From contig MNCI01017954.1 of assembly GCA_015680685.1 (NCBI GenBank), positions 277,851-341,850 of the forward strand: a stretch of DNA of 64,000 nucleotides, given 5' to 3'. The notes beneath the pieces are model-generated. The model was not told the DNA's origin. It did no database searches and saw nothing but the letters and a program-made list of their open reading frames with translations. The position numbers and the translations under genes are program-made. Positions within the stretch are counted from its first letter, which is position 1. Each line of letters begins with the position of its first letter. Shown piece after piece: positions 11,476 to 23,110 of the stretch. This DNA comes from Gnetum montanum (lineage: Eukaryota > Streptophyta > Gnetopsida > Gnetales > Gnetaceae).

Positions 11476-13080
11476 GCACTGTTCACCCGTGGACCAACGT
11501 TGACCAACCCAAAAACACTCGAAATGAAAAATTTGAAAAGCCAAATTGACGCGATTGAAGCGCAGAAAAGGCTCGATCATGGCTAAAGACAAGAGGAAGG
11601 GATTGGAACGCAAAAAAGAGACAAAATTGGAGAACGGGAGCGAAAAAAAATTAAGCGAGGATGAAATCAGATGATGGGACACCGAAAAAAATGAACCAAG
11701 AAATCCAAAGGATTGGAGGCTGAATAGGAAAAACTAGGAATATGCATGTGGGTCCTCCCCATAGAAGGCAATAGCCTTATAGCCCTTGCATACCCTCAAC
11801 ACCAGGGTCCTTGGGCCCAGGTGGTGATAAGTGGTGTTGACCAGGAAAGACTCCAAACCAAAAGAAACCCACCAAGGCATGGGAGACCTACAGAAAACAC
11901 GACGAACACACAAAACATAAAAGAGGCAGTCAGGTGAGTACGGAGAGAAGTGGTAATAGAAGGAGAGGAGAGAATGAAAATTTTGAGTGGCGGTCACATG
12001 AAACCCCATGTGGAAGCGTGGTTCAGTAACCCGGTAGAACCTTTCCTGAGAAAAAACTAAAAACCATCTACAAACAGTGACCTCGCAGTGATAGATGAAG
12101 TTTCGATCATCCCCTAAGGAAACAAGAATGACCCCACAGAAAACCACCACTCCAAGAAACGTGAGAATAGGGAAGTGAAACGTGACAAAGTGAGAGGGGA
12201 CCAAGGAAGTTCGATAACCAATGCGTGGCCCGTGAGAGGTGGTCTAAGGGGTGTGCTTTGAATTCCCACTGTAATTTTGTTTTTTTATGCGGGGGAACCA
12301 CACCATGCAAAGACCCATGCGTGTTTGCATGCATTCGACCAAGGGGTGTGCTTTGAATCCTTAAGTTTATTATTATTATTCTTTTTTTTGCTGAGGATCA
12401 CACCATGCAAGGTCGAACGACCCAAAAACTTCTGTGGAGAGAGACTTGGAGTGGTAGGAAATCTATAAGGACACACTGGCAACCGAAGGAATAGAACAGA
12501 ACAACAAATAAAGCATTCCCTTTGAAGTCACACTCGATTCAAACCAGTGGGCCATCCCTCAGTCGAGGAACTACACAAGTCACACATTCATTAAAATGTT
12601 TTTAAGTGAAGGGGTTGCAGGTTCACGACAAAAGGAAAACCATGGAATGGTGAATGAGCAGATGATGTGGACTCACTAACAATTTTATGAAGTGGAAACG
12701 ACGTACAATCCAAGGACAACCATGCAATGGCGGGAACCAAATAACTAGGAAGATGATTACAGTACCCATCGTAACGAAAATCGATCGCACCAAACAATAT
12801 GACGATGACAAAAAGTAAACAAAAAGAACACGAAAAATGGAAAACAAAAAATTGGAAAATAAAAAATAAAAAGTTGTAAAACAAAAAATTGTAAAAAAAA
12901 AGTGGAAAACAAAGAAGTGTAAAAAAAATAGTGTAAAACAAAAAATGATAAAATGGTGAGGGGTGTAGGGAAGCCTATCAGAAGGAATGAAGGTCTCCCC
13001 CACGATTGGGTGGAAAGGAGGAGACGCAAAAGATGGAACGTGGATGATCGGCTGATGACGAGGCTGTGGCACTGGTTGTG
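11476..13080 (-). other. Noncoding spacer between pol and ORF2 of B
   Basis: No credible ORF. It contains the conserved block at 11737-11800 (hairpin AAGGC-AATA-GCCTT at 11765-11778 followed by the GGGGAGGACCCAC motif on the minus strand), two tandem hairpin units at 12251-12400, and at 12780-12950 a tract that is T-rich on the minus strand with repeated TTTTACAATTTTTTG-like units. The Phe-rich minus-strand ORFs there are by-products of the tract. Confidence 0.65.
12251..12400 (-). repeat. Tandem hairpin units of B
   Basis: Two units share GGTGTGCTTTGAAT at one end and CACACCATGCAA at the other. Each can fold: TTCCC 12263-12267 with GGGAA 12293-12297, and ATCCT 12357-12361 with AGGAT 12394-12398. 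Stem sequences differ but pairing is kept. The same pair of units is found at the equivalent place in E (59960-60090). Confidence 0.6.
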
Positions 13081-13082
13081 TG

Positions 13083-16000
13083 TATCTCACAGAAAGGTTT
13101 TAGTTGTTGGCGGTTGACCAGTTGTGTTCTAGTGGGATCCCTAGGTTTGTGAATTAGCAAGGCCCCGGATGAGAAGGTTTTGGAGACAATATAAGGTCCC
13201 TCCCATAGTTTCTAAAACTTTGTCGGTTGGGATATATGTGAGGGGTTCCAATACAATACCTTATCTCCACATCGAAATGTGACCTTCCAAATCCTAAGAT
13301 CATGTCATTTCTTGTTATAGGCCTTGTGGGTTTCATTGGAAAATAGGGCCACTAATTAGTTCTCATCTAACACACTTAAATTGATTAATTGTTCTCGTTG
13401 TGCTAGTGGTAGGTCAAGGTTGAGGTCACAGGCGGTGGATATTGTCCAGAGTTCTGCTTGGATGGGAAGTGTTGGCAACTTACTGTACACTAACTCATAG
13501 GGAGAGTACCCTACAGGAAGTTTCTAGGTAGAGCAATAGGCCCATAAAGCATTGTTAAGCTTGGTGCTCCAATCCCTCTTGTATTTGCTAATTGTTCATG
13601 TGAGGATCTTGGTAATTTCCCTATTTGTGACTTCAGCTTGCCCATTGGCTTAGGGTTGATAAGGTGTTGTAAATTTATGTGTTACCCCTAAGCGTTGTAT
13701 GAGCTTTCAAAAAGTAACCCCCGTGAAGTGCATCCCATTGTTAGAAATGAGTGCACAAGGCACTCCAAACCTGGTGACGATTTGTTGTTGGACAAATCGT
13801 GCAGCGGTGTTAGAAGAACAGTCGATGACAGCTGTTGCTTTTGCCCACTTTGTACAATAGTCCACTGCCACGATAATGTATGCCTTTCCATTTGACAAAG
13901 GGGTGATGGGCTCCATAAAGTCGATACCCTAGATGTTGAAAGGCTCTAGTGGTTGAATCCATTGTTCAGGTCCCTCCAACCGGGCCGACATCCCACCATC
14001 TCGTTGGCATTGTTCATAGGAGCGGGCGAACCATTGTGTGTCCCTGAAAAGGTTAGGCCAATAATACCCTGCAAGTAGGATTTTAATGGCTGTTCTGCAT
14101 CTAGCATAGTGGCCCCCACAAGGGCCCTCATGAGCATCTTGGAGGACGCGTAGTGTATTAGCATCAGGGACACACCATCAGACCAAGCTATCTGCACACA
14201 CCTTGTAGAGGTGGTTGTTGATTTCCATGAAATGCTTAGCCTTATGGGGAAACTGACATTTTTGCCGATGGTTCCATTCTTTTGGCAGCTCCTAGGTTGT
14301 AAGGTAGGTGAGGATGTGGTGAAACCAAGGAGATTCCTTGGGTGCTTGAGGATCAACAACAACTGTGAAGAGGAGTTCATCTGGAAATTGATTGGATAAA
14401 GGCTCCTCCTCTTCTGCATCATCCCATCGTAACTGAGACAAATGGTCAGTGACCACATTCTTGGACCCCTTTCTGTCTACCATGGTCAGATCAAACTCCT
14501 GAAGAATCACTAGCCATCGAATTATGTAGGGGCTCACTGATGGTTCGTTCATCAAGAACTAGATAGCACTGTGGTCTGTGTGCACAAACACCTCATATCC
14601 GAGCACATAGTGCTGGAATTTGTCTAATGTGAACACCATTGCCATCAATTCTTTCTCAGTGGTGGTGTGGTTCAGTTGTGCACCCACAATGCTATGGCTT
14701 GCGTAGTGGATATAATATAGTGTTTCTAATTATCACACTGTATAAGCATGACTCCCAAAGCGTAGTTGGAGGCATCCATCATAATATGAAAGGGTCTGGA
14801 CCAATCAGGTGCCCGTAGAATTGGAGCTTCTACAAGTTTTTACTTTAGCTCTTGGAATGCAGCCTTGCATTCCTTGGTCCAGACAAATGAAGCATCCTTC
14901 TTTGTAAGCTCTACCAATGGCCGGGCTATCTTTGAGAAGTGTTCAATGAAACGCCGGTAGTAACCAGTGTGTCCAAGGAATGACCGCACATCTTTGACAG
15001 TACTTGGTTGGCAGGTAATTTCTTGGAGGACCCTGATCTTTTCAGGGTCTACGCTGATCCCAGTTGATGAAATGAGATGCCCCAACACTATGCCCTCTTG
15101 GACCATCAGATGGCTCTTTTGCCAATTGAGTTGTAGATTGGTTTCTACACACCTCTTTAAAACTTGCTTTAGGCGGTCTAAAGCTTGCTCGAATGTGGCA
15201 CCATAGGTGGAGAAGTCATCCATGAAGACTTCCACACCATTGCTGATTTGTTGCCGGAAGATGCTTAAGACAAGGCTTTGGAATGTCGTAGGCACATTAC
15301 ACAGGCCAAAGGGCATCTTCTTATATGCAAAAGTCCCCCATGGATTCATGAAAGTAGTTTTAGCTTGGTCGTCTGGTGTGATTTGGATCTGGTTATAACC
15401 ACTATAACCATCCAAAAAACTATAATATTGGTGTCTTGCGATTGTGTCCAACACCTAGTCCACAAATGGAAGCAGGAAGTGGTCCTTGAAAGTTGCCATG
15501 TTGAGCAACCGAAAATCGATATAGATCCTCCACTTGCCACCTTTCTTGGGTACGATAACGAGTTGGCTAACCCATTCGCTATCGGTGACTGAATAGATGA
15601 ATCCTGCCTTAAGCAGTTATTCAATTTCATCCTTTACTACCTGCTTCAACTTGGGATTCAACCATCTTTGTGGTTGTTGGCGTGGCTTCATGGAAGGATC
15701 AAGGTAGATCCAGTGCTGGTAGATCCTAGGATCAACACCAGTCAGCTCAAGATAGGACCACACAAATGCAGTAACCCATTTTTTTTACCATCACCAGCAA
15801 CCTCTATTTCTGTTCATGAGCAAGGGCAACATTGATAATTACTGGCTTGCCGTTTTGCAAGAATGCATACTCTAAGTGAGTTGGTAGGGATTTTAGCTCA
15901 AGGGGCTCTTGCTTGAAGCTCTTAGGGATCTCTAGCTTTCCCCAATTATCAAATTCATCAACGATGAAGGTTTGTTGATGAATCTCCCCCATCACATCCG

Positions 16001-16650
16001 TGCTATTGTTATAGGCATGCACTAGCCCCTTAATCAGTTCCATGCATATTGTGCTGCTAGCAGGATCAGTTGTTAGCCATTGGATGCCTTCTTGGTTAGT
16101 GGCTGCTATGTACAGACACTGTTGAATTGGAGATTCCTCGATACACTGACTGCATGCTTGAATGGATGTCCACTTAGCGGACCATAATTGTTGTACACAG
16201 TTGTACCCTGAGTCACTATACGCGATGCATGGAACTCTTTTTTTCTCGATCTTCCCGAAAGGATTTTCCTTTGAAATTTCCAGGGACAGATCTCGGAGTC
16301 CTAATTGTGCATCCACCGTGCTTAACCAGGCTCTTCCCATGATGACTGGGAAGTTCTCCTTACAATTTTTAGCACGAATGACTAGGAAGTCAGTAGTGTA
16401 GGACCACCCACAAACGGTGGTCACAATGTCCTCCACCAAACCCAAAGGAACGGTGATGGATTGATCTTCTAACTCGAGTTGGATGTTGCTCTTCTTTAGC
16501 GAGGGTAGGTTCTAGTTCTTGTACATGTCATGAGAGATTAAATTAACCCCTGACCCTGAGTCTAGAAGAAATTTGCATGGCTCGTTCCTAGCCACCTGAA
16601 GATAGATTAGGGGGCTTCTTGGATTGGTCAACTTCTGAGGAAGAGAACCA
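13083..16650 (-). pseudogene. pol: pol of B: protease, RT, RNase H, integrase
   Basis: Domains in order on the minus strand: aspartic protease DSGSGVNLIS at about 16540-16570; RT with FLDGYSGYNQIQI, MPFGLCN and the catalytic VFMDDFSTYG (about 15200-15230); RNase H start IMMDASNYALGV near 14780, then frameshifted; integrase zinc region HEGPCGGHY at about 14100-14140 with the first Cys of the CxxC replaced by Tyr; core GIDFMEP and TKWAKA; C-terminus DKVLYWNPSH to LKPF. The second catalytic Asp of integrase is Asn (SNNG, codon 13740-13742). RT and protease lie in different frames. RT residues look intact, integrase is dead. Confidence 0.85.
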
Positions 16651-16999
16651 GTTTTGATCTAGTCGGTTACGACATGTGTGAGCATGACCATCTGGACGTT
16701 GGATTGTGATAGAGCGGAGGAATGCTTAGGCGGTATGATGGTAGAGGCTTTGGTAGGTTTGGAGGCACTGGCCACAGGCATAGGTGAGGGTGTGTTCAGA
16801 TTATTGGTCCAGAAGAATAGATGTTTGCGTGGCTTGGACTCCGGTCCACTCGGCCTAGGTGCCGATTGTAAGTTTACAACCCTCGTAGCAGTTCGTTGTT
16901 GTGGCTGTGGTAGTATTTTTCCCTGCATAGATGGAGCTAGTGGAAACTGAGAGGGATGATGTAGAGGAGTGAAAGAAGAAGCTGATGGAGGATATAAGT

Positions 17000-18488
17000 G
17001 ATGTGGATTTGTCCCCTTGGGTGATGGAGATGGATGTCTGAAATATTCAGGGGATGGTAGTAACTGGGAAAGGCCGCATGACTGGAAGACTCTCTTGTAG
17101 AGACAGGCTATTGAACATAGTACCCATAAGGATCTGGCTGCTTGTAAGGATACTGCTACCTTGGAGGTGGCATCCCCCACACTTGTGGTTGTTGCCACTA
17201 TTGGAAATATTCATATGGTTGCGGAGGTGTTCCACTTGGATAGTATCCTTGCTACTGCTGGTGGAATCGCATGGGGTTACCTTATGGATAAGGTAACCTT
17301 CGAGGCATCTACCTCTGTGCCAAACAAGGGTTCAAGGCATAGACCCCAGACTCTTGAAGGTGAGACACCATAGGACAACATCCCTTAGGATGTTCATATT
17401 GGCATACGCTGTATCCATCATCCTCTTCGGTGTTAGAGTCTGCAACCTGTTCTGCTGCAGCAATGTTTCCCTTACCCTTATGTTGGGTTTGTTCAGCTCC
17501 CTTCTTCTGCACCGATCAAGATCACTACCCTGATCTTTGGACTCTTTTATGATTTTCAATACACTTTGGAATCTCTTGTCCAAAGAGTCCCACATTTTAT
17601 CCACCTTTGCCTATATTTCAAATGCAAAATTTTGTAACAGCAAAGTCTTTCGATTCACCGTTGCTTCCAGTGGTGACTCATCATCCTCATCACAAAATTA
17701 GACGTCCCTTTTTCTAAGGGAAGGGTCCTGGTTGAATTCTTTAGTACTCTCCTTTTTTCTGAGTTCTCCTTCCTCTTTGGCCACCTGATCAATGAGGCGT
17801 TGCAACTGATGGGCACTTAGCTCCGACAGCCATCCCTTGGCGTAGATACTAAGGGTCTTTCTCATTTTAAAATGGAGCCCATCAATAATGTTACGAAGCT
17901 ATGCCCTCTGAGAATAACCATGACCAGGGCATCGATGCAACAGTGAGTAATACCTGCTCATGGCGGCATCCAAGGGTTCATGATTCCCTTATTTCCAACC
18001 TTGGATCTGTCGTCTTAGATTTGCCACTCTAGAGTACGTTTGATATTTGTCATTGAAGATTTCAAGCATTGTATTCCACCTTCTGATTGATTCTGGCTCT
18101 AAGGACCAGTACCAAATTTTAGCTTTTTTGATGAGTGTTTGGGGAAACAACTTCAATCGTTGCCAATCATTATCAATATTTACAGGGTGCAGGCATCATG
18201 GAATGCCTGTAGGTGTGTTTGTGGATCACAATTGTATCCCCCTTCAAATCTGGGGATGTTGTTCATGTCAACAAGCTTGATCCGACTGTCCTTCATGTGC
18301 CTGCTTAGAATATGAACTGTCTTTGTAATGTGGAGCATGCTCCAAGTAGCTAACAACAAGTCATCTGAATCATAGTCCTGCTGGGGACTATGACGTCTGT
18401 GACAATTTCTGCTACCCCTTCTTTCATGCTGGTGAGGGCCACGCGATTGGTCACATGCTCCCTCACGTTGCCCAACCATACGAATCAC
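17000..18488 (-). pseudogene. gag: gag of B
   Basis: The N-terminal half has MNNIPRFEGGYNCDPQTH and LQAFHDACTL (18180-18320), the retrotransposon gag core start shared with E. The core continues to about 17700 with frameshifts, and a degenerate zinc knuckle CQYEHPKGCC lies at about 17390-17420 (first Cys lost). The C-terminal region, 17198-16659, is proline-rich and in the same frame as the protease, so gag and pol were probably one ORF. The 5' end runs directly into LTR sequence near 18470: the true start, leader and PBS are deleted. Confidence 0.75.
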
Positions 18489-19175
18489 GAGCGTTCACAT
18501 GCAACTCGGTCGAAATCTGCAGATTGTAAGCACTTAACACACACCAAACTTCTAACTCGTGAAACCTTGGGTTGGAATGATCGTTGTTATCCTAATCTCA
18601 CTTGTGAAGTTCTATTACGTTGGTTAAGTGAGACTAAGGCTAATGATTTTTATATATTTTAATTATCTTTTTCGTTGACTAAGTGAGATATGGAAAGTAA
18701 TGAATAAACTATTATCTAATCTCTAATTATCCTAGTTTATATTCGAACTACTCCTAGCATAAGTATCTGGTCCCATCTTTTGAGCACGTTCTGAGCATTT
18801 CCTAACACTGTTGAGTTACCAGACGTTAAGCGNTGAAACAACTAAGTCCAAATGCTGCAAGGATTGCATGAACAATTCATCTTTATTTTTGTCACGCCAA
18901 CGGGCTTAGATACATCAACGCTCGAATAAAGATTTGATCACTTTTCATACACCTGCTGCAGGCACTTGGGAAAATATTCTATCTCTTGCGGGAGAAAACT
19001 GCAAGAGCTTTGCTATCACTACTCAAAAAGATGCCTAAATGATGCGGAAGGCCCTCATATTTATGGGCTAGGAAGGGTGGCTACGTAAATGGGGCCACGT
19101 CGACATAGGGTGGCTACATCGACGAGCCCACGTTGACGCGGCCCAGTCGACGCATTGAATTTTGACACTTGATTA
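18470..19175 (-). repeat. 5' LTR of B, incomplete
   Basis: Matches the 3' LTR from its GCCCAA-CATACGAATCA region to its end, here decayed to CTTGATTA. About 25 bp of the inner end are missing, and about 180 bp are missing at the single N at 18832. It is followed directly by the TSD GATAG (19176-19180), which proves the boundary. Confidence 0.8.
18833..18833. other. Single-N assembly join
   Basis: An N near this base (…TTAAGCG-N-TGAAACAAC…) replaces about 180 bp that the 3' LTR has at 7405-7590. It is probably a collapsed gap, not a biological deletion. Confidence 0.6.
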
Positions 19176-19265
19176 GATAGGTATGGGATTATTGGATGGT
19201 GGAAAACGCATCCTCGAGTTAGATTAATTACACAGTGGATAGGTATGGGATTATTGGATGGTGGA
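19176..19265. repeat. Copied patch replacing the PPT/LTR junction of C
   Basis: The 32-bp string that begins TGGATAGGTATGGGATTATT and ends GGTGGAAA occurs at about 19240-19272 inside C. It occurs again split by B: TGGATAG at 7015-7021 and the remainder from 19181. It stands where the PPT and the last LTR bases of C should be. Confidence 0.75.
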
Positions 19266-19349
19266 AATGGGTTTATGCCACAGTGTGGAATAAAAACAAA
19301 GCAAAGACACAACACAAAGAATGTGCTACAACTATAAAATTGGTGGAAC

Positions 19350-22163
19350 TCATGTAGTTCTAGGTGGTGGTGGCTCCTCCATAAGTGCTTTCCCCTTGTC
19401 TTGTGCTCTAGGTCTTAGGACTTGATGGTGTTGAAGTATGGCCTGGAGTTTCTCCTCTTCGGTCTAAGGATCCTGTGCTATCCATGCTAATGTTTCGATG
19501 TTTGATGGAGTCGGCACCTCCCATGGGTAGGGTAGTTGCATAAACATTTGATTGGCCTTGACATACCAAGCCGTAAACACTTGTCGTTCCTCTTCGTAGG
19601 CTCTGGCTTTATCTTTGTATTCTTGAAAGTTCACCAGCTGTCGAGCCAAATCTATTGCAATACCCTTCTATCCTTGGTAGCTTGCTTTCACCACCTAAAG
19701 TTCAGAATTTGTGATCTCCAGTTTTTCCAACAACTTCTTACGTTCTGCAAATTCTGCTTCATATTTGCTATGGGTGGTGGCTATCTGTTGCTTGAGCTCT
19801 ATTCTTAGGCACCCTGCTATTAACATGGCAAGGTTGGCATATCGCAGGTTTGCCAACTCTATGTATTCTGTCAGATCTTGAATCTGTAGGTCTCGGTTCT
19901 TAACTTTTGCTTGGTGAGCAAAGGCATATGTGTCCAATATGGCTCGCTAGTCAGTGTGTTGAGCACCGATAGTGTTGATGTGGGCCTTGGCCATATGGAT
20001 CTCATTCTCAAGGATCTGTTTGTACATTCCCACCTTGTCCCGGAAGTGCTCCTTTAGTTTTTCATGTCGTTTAGCCTCGTTTTGCCACATGCTAATTTTG
20101 ATACTTGTCTTTTCATGGATTGCGCATACCTTCTCCATTGAGAAGGTTCTATTCTCCCTGGCTAAACGGCTCATGTCTTGGTTGACTTGGATGAATTTTT
20201 CTTGCAACTGATGAAAGTTTTCTTCGAGAACATTCTTTTACTTTTCCACATAGGTCAACCGAAGGTTATCGGCAACAAGTTGTTTATTTTCTTCTTGTAA
20301 GGTGTTGAGTGCTTTGAGATGCGCATGAGTTTGCACCTATGCTGTAGAGGCATCCCAAAAAGCCTTCTCTTTTTCCTCTACCACCTTCTTATTTTTTATT
20401 AATAGCTTGGTTAGTTGCTTAGTTCTGAAGCTGTCTAGCTGGTTTGCGGAAACAAATTGCGAAGGGTCCCATTGTGCTACTTGTAGGGCCATGAGCTGTT
20501 CTTGCAATCTCTGCACCTCTACTTCAGCATGCTTGGTCCTCACTTTTGTTAAGACCAGCTTACCCTTTGTGGAAATGAGGTCTAACTGAATTACCATAAC
20601 ATCCTAAGGGATGTGAAATAGGGACATCATTACTTGTCCTATTTGTAGCAATCGATCAAGCGCATCCTCATGTTCCACAGGAGTCATGGAGGTTCCGACC
20701 AAAGTTTGAGCATCCTGTGCTCCTTTGAGATCTACTGGTGGTACAATAGGTACATTGAATGATTCTTTGATGTGGTTTGTGACCACCTCTACGGCTCCTG
20801 TGGCATCTTGGTGTTGCATAAAAACCACAGTGGCCCCTTGACTAGTTTCTAATTGCACTTGGAAAGATACCACATTTCCTGAGATCTTTTGTGACCAAAC
20901 GCTTTCCCCTCCTCCTATATGAATAGAGACTTCACCCCTTGTGTGATCCAAAGAAACTATTGGATGCATGGCATCGTCAATGACGAGGAAGAGATTTGCG
21001 TCATCACAACTTCCCCAACTAACTATTTCAGTAATGGCCCTGAGATGGCTCATTGACAATCTGTAGTCTTGCAGTAGTGGCAGCTAATCCTAGCCCATGG
21101 TAGGCCCTACTTCTTGTTGTTGGCTGGGTCCTGTACTTGGAGGTTGGTTGGGTCCTGTACTTGGAGGTTGGTTGGGTCCTGCAAGTTGAGTTGCAGTTGG
21201 TCCAACCGTTTGTTCTTCTTCTTCTTTTGGTCCCAACGTCTCACCAGTGATTTTTCTTGTGGTTGGTGGCTTTAATAGTTTAGCATATGAAGCATTTTTG
21301 GATTTTTGGAGGACATCATTGGTGTACCCCCTAATACCAGCATGTTGGCAAAGCTTTCTGATAAGACAAGGGAAGGGTAATGCCATTTTCCCTGTCTTCC
21401 ATTCCTCAAACCACCTCAGGATCTCCGTTAAGTATAGATGAGGCAGGTTAGCATTAACCTTCCCCATCAGCATTGCACATCCTCTTGCCACATATGTTGA
21501 TATTATTTTTTAGCTCTTCATGGGGAAGAGGTGATAAGTTCCAATTTTGAAGTAGATCCTCTCTTCCATCGTCAACTCACCAAATGTCTTATCTCTGCCA
21601 TACACCCTTTCCAACCAATCCTGTCACACATCGGGGTCTGAATGGGTGGATAACTGAGCAACCTTGGGCCCTGTATTTGGAAGGTCTAATACTTCCAAAA
21701 TGGCCTACGCGGAGAAATTGACTAACACACCACAAATATTGACGGTGGTGCCTTGCTCTCTGTTGTGCTAGAATTGGTACGTCTCTCCTAGGTACTAGGT
21801 ACTACTTTCGGAGAAGGTAGGCCATAAGGGAGACCCTTTGAGGTGATCCCTAACAGCCTCAGGAGAAAACTCTACAAAAGACTCAAAGTTTAATTCCATA
21901 ATCACTGCAGCGAATGTGGGCTTTTCGTGGATGGCTTGAACACAATCTTGGGGTAATGTGAGATGTTGTCCTTGTTCAGGTGCTACAGAAGCTCCTCCTT
22001 CTGCTTGCCCAGACTGTATAGTAGGAGGGTCCTTTTGATAAATGCTAAATGATTGTTCCTCCTATTCTACATGTTGTTTGGTAGGATCTAGTCTTTCGCC
22101 TCTTCTAGGTCGTTTGCTTCCACCTTGAGTAGGGCCTTCCTTTTGTCCATGTTTTGGGGCCAT
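19350..22163 (-). pseudogene. ORF2 of C
   Basis: About 938 codons from ATG 22163 (after ATTGCAG) to the stop at 19350, in one frame broken by a dozen stops, for example at 22075. The basic start GGSKRPRRG looks like a nuclear localisation signal. Next come the transposon-like domain (RDHLKGSPLWPTFSES, YLGETYQF, LPHLYLTEILRWFEE, MALPFPCLIRKLCQHAG; about 21900-21340), a tandem PNQPPSTG linker near 21150, a second conserved block (LSMSHLRAITEIVSWGS, 21060 on) and a coiled coil from about 20600 to 19650. The end carries QLPYPWEVPTPSNI and EEPPPPRTT. It is the best-preserved minus-strand copy; role unknown. Confidence 0.75.
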
Positions 22164-22390
22164 CTGCAATCACACAGGGTCAAGCATTAGTAATGTTGTT
22201 TTTGAAGTTAAGTGATACCTTAATGCTTGCTTTAATTAATGAAATTATTTTATCTCTGTGTGATATTACCCAAAATATTGTAATAATGAGTCCGTTTTAC
22301 TTAGGTGGTTTCTAATTTTAACTTCCCAGTGTACCAAAAGGGATTGAATGATTTTTTGACATAATTATTCTAAATTGTATAGCTAATTAC
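22164..22390 (-). promoter_or_regulatory. Intron-like interval before ORF2 of C
   Basis: Donor AGG|GTAATTAG at 22390, branch-like TTACTAATG at about 22190, acceptor TGTGATTGCAG ending at 22164 next to the ATG; 227 nt. D and F share all three signals at the same spacing. Confidence 0.6.
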
Positions 22391-22569
22391 CCTGGATAAT
22401 TTCCTTAGGGTGATGAGAAATTCCAAAAAAGTTAGGTGCTATTCGGTAGGTGTCCCTCCCCCACAACTAAGCTAAACACTCCAGGTTCAAGCAAGTTCAA
22501 ACGGAATTAAAATTAGAGTATCAGTGAACAAGATATGGATATGAAAGCAAGGGTCACACAATCACAAGT

Positions 22570-22715
22570 TGTAGAGAAAAAATTTGAGAACTCCCCCACA
22601 TGAATGGTGAAAAATGATGCTAACTGTTGTGGGGGGTCACCTATTTATAGGTTTTGTGGGACGCGATATCGCATATCGCGTCGATCGTGACATCGCGTAT
22701 GCGATATCATGACCT
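22570..22715 (-). promoter_or_regulatory. Internal promoter and leader of C
   Basis: On the minus strand CCTATAAATAGG lies at 22640-22651. Immediately upstream, 22661-22710 carries GCGATATCGC / CGCGATATG palindromes like those of the same family's U3. The leader motif GGGAGTTCTCAAATTTTTTC is at 22575-22596, and a PPT-like AGTTGTGGGGGAGGG at about 22457-22471 follows. Confidence 0.6.
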
Positions 22716-23019
22716 TAGTGACATTGGGCACCACAATAAAATACTGAATTTTTGAAGATTTTCTTGAAATGAACGTTGTACACTTAGGACATTGGGCTAT
22801 TGTTACGAGGTTCTAAGGTAATTAGATGGTTTTGAAGGCATGAATAATTATGATCTGTGGGTTTTATCAATAAGGACCTTGGGTGGTAGAGAAAAAGGCT
22901 ATGTGATGGTACATAGGAACGTTGATTCGGAGGGATAATAATAATAGGGAAAGAATGTTATGAAAAATAGGATAAGGGTAAGAAATGGTGGGTGTGAGCT
23001 ATGTCACAAGTAAAGATTA

Positions 23020-23110
23020 CAAAATATTACACAAGTGGGTCCTCCCCAAAGCAGGTTCCAACCTATAATGCCCTTGTGTAACCACACTTTAGGAATAGTT
23101 GGTGGCAATA
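23020..23110 (-). other. Conserved noncoding block of C and deletion junction
   Basis: Read on the minus strand: AAGGGCATTATAGGTTGGAA, then the GGGGAGGACCCACTT motif. The same block is in D (29662-29718) and F (46734-46800). In C it is joined near 23095 directly to the proline-rich end of gag. D has about 1.5 kb between the two, so C carries an internal deletion. Confidence 0.65.

Larger units (their letters stand above)
7022..19175 (-). mobile_element. Element B: autonomous-type Athila/Tat-like gypsy element with 3' ORF2
   Basis: Minus strand. LTRs lie at 7022-7944 (3') and about 18470-19175 (5', incomplete), flanked by the target duplication GATAG at 7017-7021 and 19176-19180. Internal order 5' to 3' is gag, protease, RT, RNase H, integrase, a long spacer, internal promoter, then ORF2 in sense orientation after pol. 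Downstream sense ORFs are known in Athila and Tat elements. The PBS, leader and gag start are deleted, and stops and frameshifts occur throughout, so it is inactive. Confidence 0.85.

Noticed and set aside
12591-13090. Overlapping Phe-rich ORFs on the minus strand (up to 155 codons)
   Set aside because: They arise from the T-rich spacer of B and have no complexity or conservation as protein.
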